Assembly: GCA_934424575.1 (NCBI GenBank)
Contig: CAKRXU010000017.1
Location: 1 to 55,090, forward strand
Direction: 5' to 3'
From: an uncultured Blautia sp.
GTDB lineage: Bacteria > Bacillota > Clostridia > Lachnospirales > Lachnospiraceae
Length of the DNA: 55,090 nucleotides
In this document: in pieces, positions 8,203 through 15,796 of the stretch
Position numbering within the stretch: position 1 is the first letter of the stretch
Layout of the letters: every line of letters begins with the position of its first letter
The notes under the pieces: model-generated
What the model saw: only the letters and a program-made list of their open reading frames with translations
What the model was told of the DNA's origin: nothing
Databases searched by the model: none
Program-made: the position numbers and the translations under genes

Positions 8203-8568
8203 CTATCTCTTGGTAATCTTGCAGACTACGTATCCCAAAGTGTCACGGAAATAATCGACAACCTCTGTCATTGCGGACATAACGTCTGAAATCTCTCCTG
8301 TAATGATCATGGTTCCTGTAAAACGGTCTGCAAATCCAAGATAGACATTGCCGCTCTTGACTGCGATATCAGATGCGATGACTGCGGATTCTGACGGAGT
8401 CATGTTCATGATCCCGATTGCGGATGAACGGTAGTCCACCTGCGGGTTCAGTCCGAGTTTCTGATATATGATCGGAGCCGGACCGCCCATTACATGTGCA
8501 AAGGTAATCTCCTTACCTGCTACAGTCTCCTGCACGATTCTGATCTGATCTCTATGTTCATCTGCCAT
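8203..8568 (-). CDS. eutS: EutS-like microcompartment shell protein
   Basis: BMC shell protein of 121 residues, close to the usual EutS length. Shows ITFAHVMGGPAPIIYQKLG, GIMNMTPSESAVIASDIAVK and GFADRFTGTMIITGEIS, the EutS core order. First gene of the eutS-eutS-eutP unit behind a strong promoter at 8643-8671. Its partner downstream is a diverged paralogue, so mixed hexamers are possible. What compartment it serves cannot be read from this window. Confidence 0.9.
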   Translation of the reverse strand: MADEHRDQIRIVQETVAGKEITFAHVMGGPAPIIYQKLGLNPQVDYRSSAIGIMNMTPSESAVIASDIAVKSGNVYLGFADRFTGTMIITGEISDVMSAMTEVVDYFRDTLGYVVCKITKR

Positions 8569-8642
8569 TAATAGCTCCTCACTTTCAATATGACTGTTTA
8601 CTATGTATATTAGTGCAAAATACTATCTATCTAATATTACTA

Positions 8643-8671
8643 ATTGTACTATTTTGTATACATAATGTCAA
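8643..8671 (-). promoter_or_regulatory. Strong promoter of the eutS-eutS-eutP unit
   Basis: Reverse strand perfect -35 TTGACA (8666-8671), 17-base spacer, -10 TACAAT (8643-8648). A near-consensus promoter suggests good expression without an activator, which is unusual for microcompartment genes. Confidence 0.75.
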
Positions 8672-8850
8672 GGCGATTTTCCTTCAAGTCAGCAAAAAAC
8701 AACTGTTTTATAAAAAGAAATCCACACAAAACAACATTCTGTTTTTTCTATCTGATTTAAAATGCACAAAAAAACAACTGCTCCGGATTTTCCCAAAAAC
8801 AGCTGTTTTTCTGAATCATAAATATAAGTTTTTAAGCGTCTTTCCATCCT
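8672..8850. other. AT-rich spacer between ureD and eutS promoter with repeated motif
   Basis: No credible gene; an open frame of 90 codons on the plus strand is low-complexity and lacks a Shine-Dalgarno. AAAAAACAACTG occurs twice (8694-8705 and 8769-8780), and a related perfect 16-bp palindrome AAAAACAGCTGTTTTT lies at 8795-8810, just after the end of ureD. They could be protein sites or a weak urease terminator. Confidence 0.5.
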
Positions 8851-9642
8851 TTAATCCATGCTCTGGATCTTTTCTGATATCTTAAGAAGGGGCTCTGAGC
8901 CTCTTCCAAGGATACGCACAGCCGCATCGCCGCTTGCGATCCTTGTCACCCCTCCTTCGATCTCCGGTGTTTCATCGAGAAGTTCTCTTACTTCACTCAT
9001 CCAGGATTCTGATTTCTCAATGTTAAAAAACACCAGATTCAGAAGATGTGTAAATCCTTCATACATCCCGGTTCCGCTCATTTCAAAGAGTTTCGGGTCG
9101 TACCGGGTATTGTCAAGATAAATGAGATTCCCTTCTTCTCTGACTGCTACATGGTTATGGTAAAAGCGATAGGCAAACGCCTCGCCGCAGGCAGCTCTTC
9201 CACAGGACAGGATCTCCTGGAACAGAAGCCGGGAAGTTTTTTCTTTCAGCTCGATCTCCAGATGATTCTCAAAGGCAGAATCTTTGAACGGGATGGTTGG
9301 AAGCGGTGCATATTTGAGGTACGCATCCGGCTCCACGACGATCCTGGTCTCCCGCCGCGCCATGCCCTCTTTCATTTTGTGGATCTTCTCATATGCCTGC
9401 GACAGATATTCCAGGCTGGTTCCCGGATTTACATGGATGTCAAATTTCTGCACATCCCCTTCCATGATGCCAGCCGATGCAGAAAGCACCATCACCTGCA
9501 TAAAATCTTCCCGAAGATAAAATGGAAGCATCACCTTGAAAGGCGCTGTAAAAAACACATCACTCAGCACGGCTTTTCCATCTCTCAGTTCTGTTTCCAG
9601 TCTTACCTCCGATGTCTTTCCAAATTTATTTTCTGTCGTCAC
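8851..9642 (-). CDS. ureD: Urease accessory protein UreD
   Basis: Nickel-insertion scaffold that binds apo-urease and recruits UreF and UreG. 263 residues. Recognisable UreD segments: LPFYLREDFMQVMVLSASAG near residue 40, GDVQKFDIHVNPGTSLEYLS, and the LFQEILSCGRAACGEAFAYR region. It is last in the eight-gene urease operon, 3 bases after ureG, the usual Firmicutes position for ureD. Confidence 0.93.
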   Translation of the reverse strand: MTTENKFGKTSEVRLETELRDGKAVLSDVFFTAPFKVMLPFYLREDFMQVMVLSASAGIMEGDVQKFDIHVNPGTSLEYLSQAYEKIHKMKEGMARRETRIVVEPDAYLKYAPLPTIPFKDSAFENHLEIELKEKTSRLLFQEILSCGRAACGEAFAYRFYHNHVAVREEGNLIYLDNTRYDPKLFEMSGTGMYEGFTHLLNLVFFNIEKSESWMSEVRELLDETPEIEGGVTRIASGDAAVRILGRGSEPLLKISEKIQSMD

Positions 9643-9645
9643 GCT

Positions 9646-10254
9646 TTAACATCCTTCCAGAAGTACATTTTTCTTGATCCAGTCGATCACGGCATCTGTG
9701 CCGTCCAGTCCACGGATATTGGTAAAGAGGAACGGCCTCTCGCCGCGCATCTTCTTTGAGTCTCTTTCCATAACAGAAAGGTCCGCACCGACATATGGAG
9801 CCAGGTCGATCTTGTTGATGACAAGAAGATCCGATTTGGTGATTCCAGGTCCGCCTTTTCGCGGGATCTTGTCGCCCTCTGCCACATCAATGACGAAGAT
9901 CGTCGCATCTACGAGTTCCGGGCTGAAAGTTGCTGAAAGGTTGTCGCCGCCGCTCTCGATGAACAGAAGCTGAATGTCAGGGAATTTTTCCATCATCTCT
10001 TCTACTGCTTCCAGGTTCATGGAAGCGTCTTCACGGATCGCGGTGTGCGGGCAGCCGCCGGTCTCTACGCCTGTGATCCGCTCGCGTGGAAGAACAGAGT
10101 TTTTGCTCAGGAATTCTGCATCTTCCTTTGTATAGATATCATTGGTGATGACACCAATGCTGTATTCAGAAGCCATCTGTCTTGTAAGACATTCGATCAG
10201 TGCAGTCTTGCCGGAACCAACCGGTCCTGCCACGCCAATTTTTACGTATGACAT
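9646..10254 (-). CDS. ureG: Urease accessory GTPase UreG
   Basis: SIMIBI-class GTPase that delivers nickel to urease. 202 residues, normal length. Walker A GPVGSGKTAL at residues 10-19, the nickel-binding Cys-Pro-His motif in ETGGCPHTAIREDAS, and the guanine-specificity motif NKID. No histidine-rich N-terminal tail, so no extra nickel storage in this protein. An 88-base gap separates it from ureF, with a small GTGC/GCAC inverted repeat. Confidence 0.97.
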   Translation of the reverse strand: MSYVKIGVAGPVGSGKTALIECLTRQMASEYSIGVITNDIYTKEDAEFLSKNSVLPRERITGVETGGCPHTAIREDASMNLEAVEEMMEKFPDIQLLFIESGGDNLSATFSPELVDATIFVIDVAEGDKIPRKGGPGITKSDLLVINKIDLAPYVGADLSVMERDSKKMRGERPFLFTNIRGLDGTDAVIDWIKKNVLLEGC

Positions 10255-10343
10255 TGTTCCTCATCCTCTCATTATTTTCTCATAATCATTCAAAATCCTT
10301 ATCGTGCAAGCACGAACGGCTTTTTGAACTTTTCTCCCTGGTA

Positions 10344-11039
10344 TCAGGACATGTAAATCCTCGAATACAGTCCTTCATGCTGCATGCACCGAAGGTCAAA
10401 TCCCGGGCCGGAAAGTCCGAGCCATTCTTCTCCGAGCTCTGTCACTTTTTCTGTCATTTTCTGAAGAAGCGGGTAACATCCACTCAGGAGTTTCTGACCG
10501 GAAGACTGGCTTAACGGGATCGTTTTTACACAGTTTGTGACCATCGCGGAGGTCTGCGCATACAGAAAATGTTCCAGTGCCTCTTCTCTGGTGATTCCCG
10601 CTGCCCCGCAGAAAACGCCGTACGCCACTGCGTGATGCACGCTTTTTCCTTTCCGTGCCTCTCTGTATTCCTCAAAAACACGGTTCTCGCGAGGAATCTC
10701 AAGTGCCGACAGAGTTTTGATAAAACGGGAACCCAGTTTCCGGCTTGCCTCTCTTGTTTCACGCGGGATCTTTCCGGCTTCCATGATCTCTTCCAGACGG
10801 GAAATTGCTTCCAGATCTCCGCTGACCGCATACTCCCATCCAAGTCTCACTGCCAGAAATTCATTATACAAAAAATTATATTCCAGCCGCTTGTGGATAA
10901 ATTCTTCTGCACTGTCCTCATCGTGGACAAGTCCCTTCTGGATATAAGTTTCCAGCCCGTAGGAGTGGGAATATCCACCGATTGGAAACAGTGCATCATT
11001 TACCTGCAGCAGAAAAAATTTCGCTGTTCCTTCTGTCAT
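10344..11039 (-). CDS. ureF: Urease accessory protein UreF
   Basis: All-helical partner of UreD and UreG in the urease activation complex. 231 residues. Visible family features: QVNDALFPIGGYSHSYGLET near the N-terminus and the C-terminal SSGQKLLSGCYPLLQ region. Starts 11 bases after ureE on the same transcript. Confidence 0.93.
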   Translation of the reverse strand: MTEGTAKFFLLQVNDALFPIGGYSHSYGLETYIQKGLVHDEDSAEEFIHKRLEYNFLYNEFLAVRLGWEYAVSGDLEAISRLEEIMEAGKIPRETREASRKLGSRFIKTLSALEIPRENRVFEEYREARKGKSVHHAVAYGVFCGAAGITREEALEHFLYAQTSAMVTNCVKTIPLSQSSGQKLLSGCYPLLQKMTEKVTELGEEWLGLSGPGFDLRCMQHEGLYSRIYMS

Positions 11040-11050
11040 AGACGTACCTC

Positions 11051-11530
11051 CTAATGGGTATGGGAATGTACGGAAGCAGAAATCCTTCTGTCAAAATCCA
11101 GTTTGGATTCTTTTACCTCTGTGGAAACACCGTGGAGTTTGTCCAGCATTACCCGCATCGGTTCGTTATATGGTGTGATGAAAGTTCCCTCTTCTGCACC
11201 CCAGAACAGTGGTGCATGGCGGTTCCCGATCTCGTAGCACACCTTTGCCACCATATGTGGATGATGTTCGTCGACTGTGACCACGATCACCTCGCAGGGA
11301 GGGATGTTTACCGCATACACGGTATCACCCTCCACTGCGAGAACATCATCCTGATTCAGCCCTCTGGTCAGCACAGAGTCATCCAGACGGATGCCGAGTT
11401 CTGTGCCTCCCTGACTTGTTTTTCTGTGAAGTTTTTTGAATGCTTCATCCCAGTGGATGTCCACGTAATCCACCTTTTTTCCGGAGAACTCTCCATCTGT
11501 CAGTTTTCCCAGAATTTTTTCACAAATCAT
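11051..11530 (-). CDS. ureE: Urease accessory nickel-binding protein UreE
   Basis: Nickel metallochaperone for urease, 159 residues. Contains the peptide-binding N-terminal domain and the metal-binding C-terminal domain with GNRHAPLFWGAEEGTFITPY. The C-terminus ends in the short histidine-bearing tail VHSHTH, far shorter than the poly-His tail of Klebsiella UreE. Located between the urea channel gene and ureF. Confidence 0.93.
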   Translation of the reverse strand: MICEKILGKLTDGEFSGKKVDYVDIHWDEAFKKLHRKTSQGGTELGIRLDDSVLTRGLNQDDVLAVEGDTVYAVNIPPCEVIVVTVDEHHPHMVAKVCYEIGNRHAPLFWGAEEGTFITPYNEPMRVMLDKLHGVSTEVKESKLDFDRRISASVHSHTH

Positions 11531-11559
11531 TGTATGTTCCTCCTCGCGGAATTACCTTT

Positions 11560-12066
11560 TTACCACTTTCCGATCAGCATCAGCACGCCAGGGATCCAGG
11601 CGGTTACGATGCCTTCAAATACCTGCAGGGCCGGCACAAACTTGCCGAGTTTTTTGCCCATGATGTCCTCAACGAAGGATGTTCCCCAGAGGATCGCCCA
11701 GAGATACCAGATTGCAGCCCAGCGGATATCCGGCTGGATGCCAAGTGCTGTGCTTCCTGTAAATCCTTCCAGTGTTCCGAATACCACTGCGTTGATCGCC
11801 ACAAATGTGGAAAACCATGCGAACGGAATGCCGCTCAGTTTAAAGATATTGTTGACTGCCACAAATAAATAAGTAAAGCAGAACAGAAGTCCTGTTCCTG
11901 CTGCGTAATAATTTCCCTGCACAAGATTTACAAAGTTGATGAACAGTGAAAGTCCTCCGGTAAAAATATTCATCACGGCGAGGGATTTTCCATCTACTTT
12001 GTAAAAGTTGCAGATACCGTTGTTGATCAGGACAATTCCTACAAATAATAAACAAACACCTAACAT
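11560..12066 (-). CDS. ureI: UreI/AmiS-family urea channel
   Basis: Six-helix membrane channel for urea or short amides (UreI/AmiS family), 168 residues. Hydrophobic segments cover almost the whole chain, starting MLGVCLLFVGIVLINNG. The conserved late motif LWAILWGTSFVEDIMGK fits the family filter region. Placed between ureC and ureE, so urea uptake is co-expressed with hydrolysis. Whether it is acid-gated, as in Helicobacter, cannot be told: the periplasmic loops hold few histidines. Confidence 0.9.
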   Translation of the reverse strand: MLGVCLLFVGIVLINNGICNFYKVDGKSLAVMNIFTGGLSLFINFVNLVQGNYYAAGTGLLFCFTYLFVAVNNIFKLSGIPFAWFSTFVAINAVVFGTLEGFTGSTALGIQPDIRWAAIWYLWAILWGTSFVEDIMGKKLGKFVPALQVFEGIVTAWIPGVLMLIGKW

Positions 12067-12088
12067 TTAAGCCCTCCTCAGAAAGTCA

Positions 12089-13810
12089 TCAAAACAGATT
12101 GTACAGCTGTGTCAGCGGAAGCTTTTTCGCCGGTTTGGATGTGATGCTGACTCCGTCGGCTTTTACTTCGTATGTTTCCGGATCTACCGTGATCTCCGGT
12201 GTCTTGTCGTTGAATACCATGTCTTTCTTTCCGATGTTACGGCAGTTTTCTACAGGCACGACCGTTTTTTCCAGACCGTATTTCTCTTTGATATTTTCTT
12301 CCATGGCTGCCTTGGATACGAAGGTCAGGCAGGATGCGTATTTTGCTTTTCCATGTGCTGCAAACATCGGCTGGTAGAATACCGGCTGTGTGGTCGGAAT
12401 GGAGGCGTTGGCATCACCCATCTTGGATGCGATGATCATACCGCCTTTGATGACCATATCCGGTTTTGCTCCGAAGAATGCCGGGTTCCAGAGAACGAGG
12501 TCTGCGAATTTTCCTGGCTCCACAGATCCTACATACTTGGAAATACCGTGTGTGATTGCCGGGTTGATGGTATATTTGGAAACATATCGTTTTACGCGGA
12601 AGTTATCGTTTCCGTGTCCTTCGTCTTCCGGAAGCGGTCCTCTCTCGCCTTTCATCTTGCTTGCTGTCTGCCATGTACGGGTGATGACCTCACCGATACG
12701 TCCCATTGCCTGGGAATCGGAGCTCATCATACTGAACACGCCCATGTCGTGAAGAACATCCTCTGCTGCGATCGTTTCCGGACGGATACGGGAATCTGCA
12801 AAAGCGACATCTTCCGGGATCTTTTTGTCCAGATGGTGGCATACCATCAGCATGTCCAGATGCTCATCCAGAGTATTTACAGTGAATGGCATGGTCGGGT
12901 TTGTGGAAGAAGGAAGGATGTTCGGGGTTGCTGCTGCTTTGATGATGTCCGGTGCATGTCCGCCGCCGGCACCTTCTGTATGATATGTATGGATAGTTCT
13001 TCCTCCGATGGCATTGATGGTGTCTTCTACGCATCCGCCTTCGTTCAGGGTATCTGTATGGATGGCAACCTGCACATCGTATTCATCTGCCACATTCAGG
13101 CAATGGTCGATAACTGCCGGTGTTGCGCCCCAGTCCTCATGGATCTTGAGTCCCATCGCACCTGCTTTGACCTGCTCGATCAGAGGTTTCTCATCGGAGC
13201 AGTTTCCTTTTCCGAGGAAACCTAAGTTCATCGGATATTCTTCTGCCGCCTTGAGCATCATTTCCATGTTCCATGGTCCTGGTGTGCAGGTCGTTGCGTT
13301 GGTTCCGTCTGCCGGGCCGGTTCCGCCGCCGATCATGGTTGTCACACCAGAGTACAGTGCACAATTGATCTGCTGCGGGCAGATGAAGTGGATATGTGTA
13401 TCAATACCACCTGCTGTCACGATCATTCCTTCGCCTGCAAGAGCCTCAGTGGAAGCACCTACCGTCATGCCCGGTGTCACACCGTCCATCACGCTCGGGT
13501 TTCCTGCTTTACCGATACCTTTGATCTTGCCGTCCTTGATACCGATGTCAGCTTTGACGATTCCTGTACTGTCTACGATCAGGGCATTTGTGATGACGAG
13601 GTCCAGATCGCCGTCTGCGCTTGTTGTCTTGACAGACTGTCCCATACCGTCACGGATCGTCTTGCCGCCGCCGAATTTAATTTCATCACCATAAGTGGTG
13701 TAATCTTTTTCTACCTCAATGATCAGATCTGTATCTGCCAGACGTACTTTATCTCCAGTTGTCGGGCCATACATCATTGCATATTTTTCACCGGAAATTT
13801 TTACACTCAT
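12089..13810 (-). CDS. ureC: Urease subunit alpha (catalytic)
   Basis: Catalytic nickel subunit that hydrolyses urea to ammonia and carbamate. 573 residues. All active-site residues are present and shifted by a constant 5 from Klebsiella numbering: His139 and His141 (DTHIHF), carbamylated Lys222 (GLKIHEDWG), His251, His277, Asp365, and the mobile-flap Cys324-His325 (MVCHHLD). It follows ureB by 35 bases. The gene looks intact and should encode active enzyme once matured by UreDEFG. Confidence 0.98.
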   Translation of the reverse strand: MSVKISGEKYAMMYGPTTGDKVRLADTDLIIEVEKDYTTYGDEIKFGGGKTIRDGMGQSVKTTSADGDLDLVITNALIVDSTGIVKADIGIKDGKIKGIGKAGNPSVMDGVTPGMTVGASTEALAGEGMIVTAGGIDTHIHFICPQQINCALYSGVTTMIGGGTGPADGTNATTCTPGPWNMEMMLKAAEEYPMNLGFLGKGNCSDEKPLIEQVKAGAMGLKIHEDWGATPAVIDHCLNVADEYDVQVAIHTDTLNEGGCVEDTINAIGGRTIHTYHTEGAGGGHAPDIIKAAATPNILPSSTNPTMPFTVNTLDEHLDMLMVCHHLDKKIPEDVAFADSRIRPETIAAEDVLHDMGVFSMMSSDSQAMGRIGEVITRTWQTASKMKGERGPLPEDEGHGNDNFRVKRYVSKYTINPAITHGISKYVGSVEPGKFADLVLWNPAFFGAKPDMVIKGGMIIASKMGDANASIPTTQPVFYQPMFAAHGKAKYASCLTFVSKAAMEENIKEKYGLEKTVVPVENCRNIGKKDMVFNDKTPEITVDPETYEVKADGVSITSKPAKKLPLTQLYNLF

Positions 13811-13845
13811 GAATCTGTTTCCTCCTTTTTTCTGTCAGAATCTAC

Positions 13846-14214
13846 TTACTCTTTTGGCATGAAGCCTTTGGTGCGGGCGTTATTAAGAGCTGCTTCTTTG
13901 TTGACTTCTGAAATCTGCGCGCAGGTCAGGTCGTTCAGACCGAAGACTCTCTTTGTTCCGCCGATCGCGGTAAGCTGGACTTCTTTTTCTTCACCTGGTT
14001 CAAAGCGGACAGAAGTTCCGGAAGGGATGTCCAGATGAAAACCATATGCTTTTTCTCTGTCGAATTTAAGGTAACGGTTTACCTCAAAAAAATGGAAATG
14101 TGAGCCAACCTGGATCGGACGGTCGCCGGTGTTTGCCACTTTGACTGTGACGGTAGGTTTGCCCTCGTTTAATGTAATCTCTCTGTCCAATGGAATGATT
14201 TCGCCAATTTTCAT
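13846..14214 (-). CDS. ureB: Urease subunit beta
   Basis: Structural beta subunit, 122 residues, a separate polypeptide as in most bacteria. Shows GDRPIQVGSHFHFFEVN and the C-terminal LTCAQISEVNKEAALNNA region. Starts 12 bases after ureA and precedes ureC. Confidence 0.96.
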   Translation of the reverse strand: MKIGEIIPLDREITLNEGKPTVTVKVANTGDRPIQVGSHFHFFEVNRYLKFDREKAYGFHLDIPSGTSVRFEPGEEKEVQLTAIGGTKRVFGLNDLTCAQISEVNKEAALNNARTKGFMPKE

Positions 14215-14226
14215 AGTTGTCCTCCT

Positions 14227-14529
14227 TTACTGAATCGGATTGTGTACTGTTACAAGTTTGGTTCCATCTGGAAATGTTGCCTCTACCTGTACTTCATGTA
14301 CCATGTCTGCGACACCGTCCATAACGTCGTCTTTTGTCAGCATTTTGGTACCGAGCTGCATCAGTTCGACTACTTCTTTGCCGTCTCTTGCAAGTTCAAG
14401 AAGTTCTGAACTGATATAGGCAACTGCTTCCACATAATTCAGTTTCACGCCTCGTTCCTTCCGCTCTTTTGCCAGATTCCCTGCCATATGGAGCATAAGC
14501 TTTTCCTGTTCCTTTGGATTTAAACGCAT
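14227..14529 (-). CDS. ureA: Urease subunit gamma
   Basis: Structural gamma subunit, 100 residues, first gene of the operon. Family signatures: MRLNPKEQEKLMLHMAGNLA, LNYVEAVAYISSELLELARD, and the C-terminal VQVEATFPDGTKLVTVHNPI. The start ATG at 14527-14529 has AGGAGG upstream. About 95 leader bases with a terminator hairpin separate it from the promoter. Confidence 0.97.
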   Translation of the reverse strand: MRLNPKEQEKLMLHMAGNLAKERKERGVKLNYVEAVAYISSELLELARDGKEVVELMQLGTKMLTKDDVMDGVADMVHEVQVEATFPDGTKLVTVHNPIQ

Positions 14530-14561
14530 TACATTTCCTCCTTTATGAGTATTTAGAAAAT

Positions 14562-14606
14562 AAAAAAAGCAGGCAAAGAAATCGCTATAGACTTCTTTGT
14601 CTGCTT
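14562..14606 (-). terminator. Leader terminator (attenuator) upstream of ureA
   Basis: Between the promoter and ureA, the reverse strand forms AAGCAG, one mismatch, CAAAGAA, a loop of about 12 bases, then TTCTTTG, mismatch, CTGCTT, and a run of seven T (14562-14568). This is a full intrinsic terminator about 25 bases into the transcript. Just upstream, TTCC-GAGA-GGAA (near 14609-14620) can form a small tetraloop hairpin at the extreme 5' end. The layout implies regulated read-through. Confidence 0.75.
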
Positions 14607-14628
14607 AGTTCCTCTCGGAATATGCGGT

Positions 14629-14658
14629 ATTATAGCATTGGTTTTCGACAATTGTCAA
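14629..14658 (-). promoter_or_regulatory. Urease operon promoter with overlapping palindrome
   Basis: Reverse strand perfect -35 TTGACA (14653-14658), 18-base spacer, perfect -10 TATAAT (14629-14634). The -35 overlaps a perfect 10-bp palindrome GACAATTGTC (14647-14656), a candidate operator. Transcription should begin near 14622. Confidence 0.75.
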
Positions 14659-14725
14659 TACTATTTTTTATTGTTGGTAATACCACTTGCAGTTGTGATT
14701 ATTACATATAGCTGTTGCAGGCTGA

Positions 14726-15796
14726 TCATTTCTGATACATATCAGACTGGTCGCTGTCAAAGTAGTTGATCCTCATGGATGCTTTGACGTCATTCAGGGT
14801 CTCGGCTGCTTTGGCTTCCGCTACCCTGCTGCCTTCTCTGAGGATATCCATAACATCCGGGATGCGCTGCTCCCATTCTTTTCTTCTTGCACGGATCGGT
14901 GAAAGTTCTGCCTGCATAACGTTGTTCAGGAATTTCTTAACCTTGACATCGCCAAGACCGCCTCTGCGGTAGTGATCCTCGAGCTCTTCGAGGTTCTGGT
15001 ATTCCGGCAGGAATTCCGGGAAATACTCATCCTTGCAGAATGCTTCCAGGTAGATGAATACCGGATTGCCCTCTACGCGGCCTGGGTCCTGTACACGGAG
15101 ATGATTCGGGTCTGTGAACATGGACATGATCTTTTTCTTGACATCTGCTTCTTCGTCAGAGAGGTAGATGCAGTTGCCAAGGGACTTGCTCATTTTGGCC
15201 TTGCCGTCGATACCAGGCAGACGTAAGCATGCTTTGTTGGACGGCAGAACGATCTTAGGATCGGTCAGAGTCTCACCGTATACGGTATTGAATTTGTGCA
15301 CGATCTCCTTGCACTGCTCGATCATCGGCATCTGGTCCTCGCCAACCGGCACATGTGTTGCACGGAAAGCAGTGATATCTGCTGCCTGGCTGATCGGATA
15401 ACAGAAAAATCCAACCGGGATGCTTGCTTCAAAGTTACGCATCTGGATCTCGGATTTAACGGTAGGGTTACGCTGCACACGTGCAACAGTAACAAGGTTC
15501 ATATAATAAAATGTCAGTTCTGTCAGTTCCGGTACCATGGACTGGATAAAGATCGTGGACTTCGCCGGGTCGATACCGCATGCAAGGTAATCCAGTGCAA
15601 CCTGGATGATGTTCTGACGTACTTTCTCCGGATGCTCGGCATTGTCTGTCAGTGCCTGTGCATCTGCGATCATGATATAAACTTCATCGTAATCACCGGA
15701 ATTCTGGAGTTTGACACGCTCCTTCAGTGATCCTACATAATGTCCTACATGAAGTCTTCCGGTAGGACGGTCACCTGTTAAAATAACCTGTTTCAT
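14726..15796 (-). CDS. trpS: Tryptophan-tRNA ligase
   Basis: Class I aminoacyl-tRNA synthetase, 356 residues. The HIGH-type motif appears as HVGH in GRLHVGHYVGSL near residue 15, and the KMSKS motif as GKAKMSKSLGN near residue 200. It overlaps the upstream citrate synthase gene by 4 bases (ATGA), so translation is probably coupled. I see no clear terminator between it and the urease promoter region. Confidence 0.97.
   Translation of the reverse strand: MKQVILTGDRPTGRLHVGHYVGSLKERVKLQNSGDYDEVYIMIADAQALTDNAEHPEKVRQNIIQVALDYLACGIDPAKSTIFIQSMVPELTELTFYYMNLVTVARVQRNPTVKSEIQMRNFEASIPVGFFCYPISQAADITAFRATHVPVGEDQMPMIEQCKEIVHKFNTVYGETLTDPKIVLPSNKACLRLPGIDGKAKMSKSLGNCIYLSDEEADVKKKIMSMFTDPNHLRVQDPGRVEGNPVFIYLEAFCKDEYFPEFLPEYQNLEELEDHYRRGGLGDVKVKKFLNNVMQAELSPIRARRKEWEQRIPDVMDILREGSRVAEAKAAETLNDVKASMRINYFDSDQSDMYQK

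Noticed and set aside
8613..8885. Possible 90-residue plus-strand membrane peptide
   Set aside because: Low-complexity AT-rich sequence with no Shine-Dalgarno, overlapping the eutS promoter and the end of ureD.
14562..14620. ANTAR-type antitermination site in the urease leader
   Set aside because: The hairpin loops do not show the required hexaloop with A at position 1 and G at position 4.
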